Positions 63,585-64,000 of a stretch of 64,000 nucleotides of DNA are shown piece after piece (position 1 is the first letter of the stretch; each line of letters opens with the position of its first letter). The stretch lies in NCBI GenBank assembly GCA_907165065.1, contig OU015524.1, forward strand, positions 124,585,760 through 124,649,759, written 5' to 3'. The translations under genes were made by a program, and so were the position numbers. Under the pieces are notes generated by a model. The model was given only the letters and a program-made list of their open reading frames with translations, was not told where the DNA came from and searched no databases. This stretch comes from Caprimulgus europaeus (taxonomy: Eukaryota; Chordata; Aves; Caprimulgiformes; Caprimulgidae).

Positions 63585-64000
63585 TCCGGGCTTGGGGAGG
63601 AGTGGGGGGAGAGCTGCTGGGCACAGAGGGACCTGGGGGTGTTGGTCGACAGCAGCTGAACAGGAGCCAGCAGAGTGCCCAGGTGGCCAAGAAGGCCAAG
63701 GGCATCCTGGCCTGGATCAGCACCAGTGTGGCCAGTAGGAGCAGGGAAGTTCTCTTCCCCCTGCACTGGGCACTGGTGAGGCCACAGCTCGAGTGCTGGG
63801 TTCAGTGTTGGGCCCCTGAGTCCAAGAAGGACCTGGAGGTGCTGGAGCGTGTCCAGAGAAGGGAACGGAGCTGGGGAAGGGTCTGGAGCACAAGTGTGCT
63901 GAGTTCAGGCTGAGGGAACTGGGGGTGCTGAGCCTGGAGAAAAGGAGGCTGAGGGGAGACCTTGTGGCTCTGCCCAAGTCCCTTGGAGGAGGGTGGAGAG
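63585..64000 (+). mobile_element. CR1 LINE fragment (subfamily 2), runs off the edge
   Basis: Plus-strand ORF2 C-terminal region nearly identical to 19722-20645 reversed; cut by the window end. Confidence 0.9.

Larger units (their letters stand above)
49062..64000 (-). other. DTNB intron upstream of exon A (partial)
   Basis: The exon before A (expected to end with a LAHIV-like peptide) was searched for by eye on the minus strand and not found, so this is read as one partial intron of at least 14.9 kb. It contains microsatellites at 50.5-50.8 kb, CR1s, three LTRs and a CpG island. Bases 49062-50514, 50936-52356, 56114-58680, 59100-60428 and 62426-63584 are otherwise unannotated. Confidence 0.7.

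Overview
The window is vertebrate nuclear DNA, almost certainly from a bird. The diagnostic feature is about 30 copies of CR1, the dominant avian LINE: 3' ends with ATTCTATG-type octamers and remnants of the ORF2 C-terminus. Two solo LTRs of a family I recognise as common in avian genomes support this. Several CR1 groups are nearly identical copy to copy, so CR1 was recently active in this lineage. A woodpecker-like lineage would fit, but the sequence alone does not prove it. There is no bacterial or phage content, CRISPR array, rRNA or tRNA that I can see.

The only host gene I can support is the C-terminal half of beta-dystrobrevin (DTNB), on the minus strand and running off the low-coordinate edge. 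Five exons are present in transcription order: A 49061-48984, B 29168-29079, C 21899-21812, D 5447-5362 and E 2050-1937. Each has AG/GT splice sites, the codon phases join without error, and the 456 spliced bases read as 152 codons without a stop. A is the linker before the syntrophin-binding region. B and C each carry one copy of the tandem syntrophin-binding motif (EEHxLIAxYAxRL). D and E begin the coiled coil that pairs with dystrophin. The upstream exons (EF-hand-like region, ZZ finger) and the last exons lie outside. A, B and E are multiples of three with matching end phases, so each can be skipped without breaking the frame.

Everything else is intron. By strand and position: 0-5 kb has exon E, three CR1s and a 24/27-bp minisatellite. 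5-22 kb has exon D, many CR1s, a CCCAT/CTCAT pentanucleotide block, an old plus-strand solo LTR and a 171-bp dispersed duplication. 22-29 kb has exon C, CR1s and exon B. 29-49 kb has a 1.3-kb minisatellite just upstream of exon B, a 16/19-bp minisatellite at 36 kb, CR1s, one LTR of a second family and exon A. 49-64 kb has microsatellites, CR1s, two more LTRs of the second family, a CpG island at 58.7-59.1 kb and a young solo LTR with a perfect 5-bp target-site duplication. By my interval sums CR1 covers about 12 kb (18%), LTRs about 4 kb and tandem repeats about 3.5 kb.

I found no undescribed multi-gene system. The most informative points are the hidden DTNB exon chain and its skippable exons, minisatellites crowding exons B and D, an intronic CpG island that may be an internal promoter, and a one-base ORF2 frame break shared by five CR1 copies.
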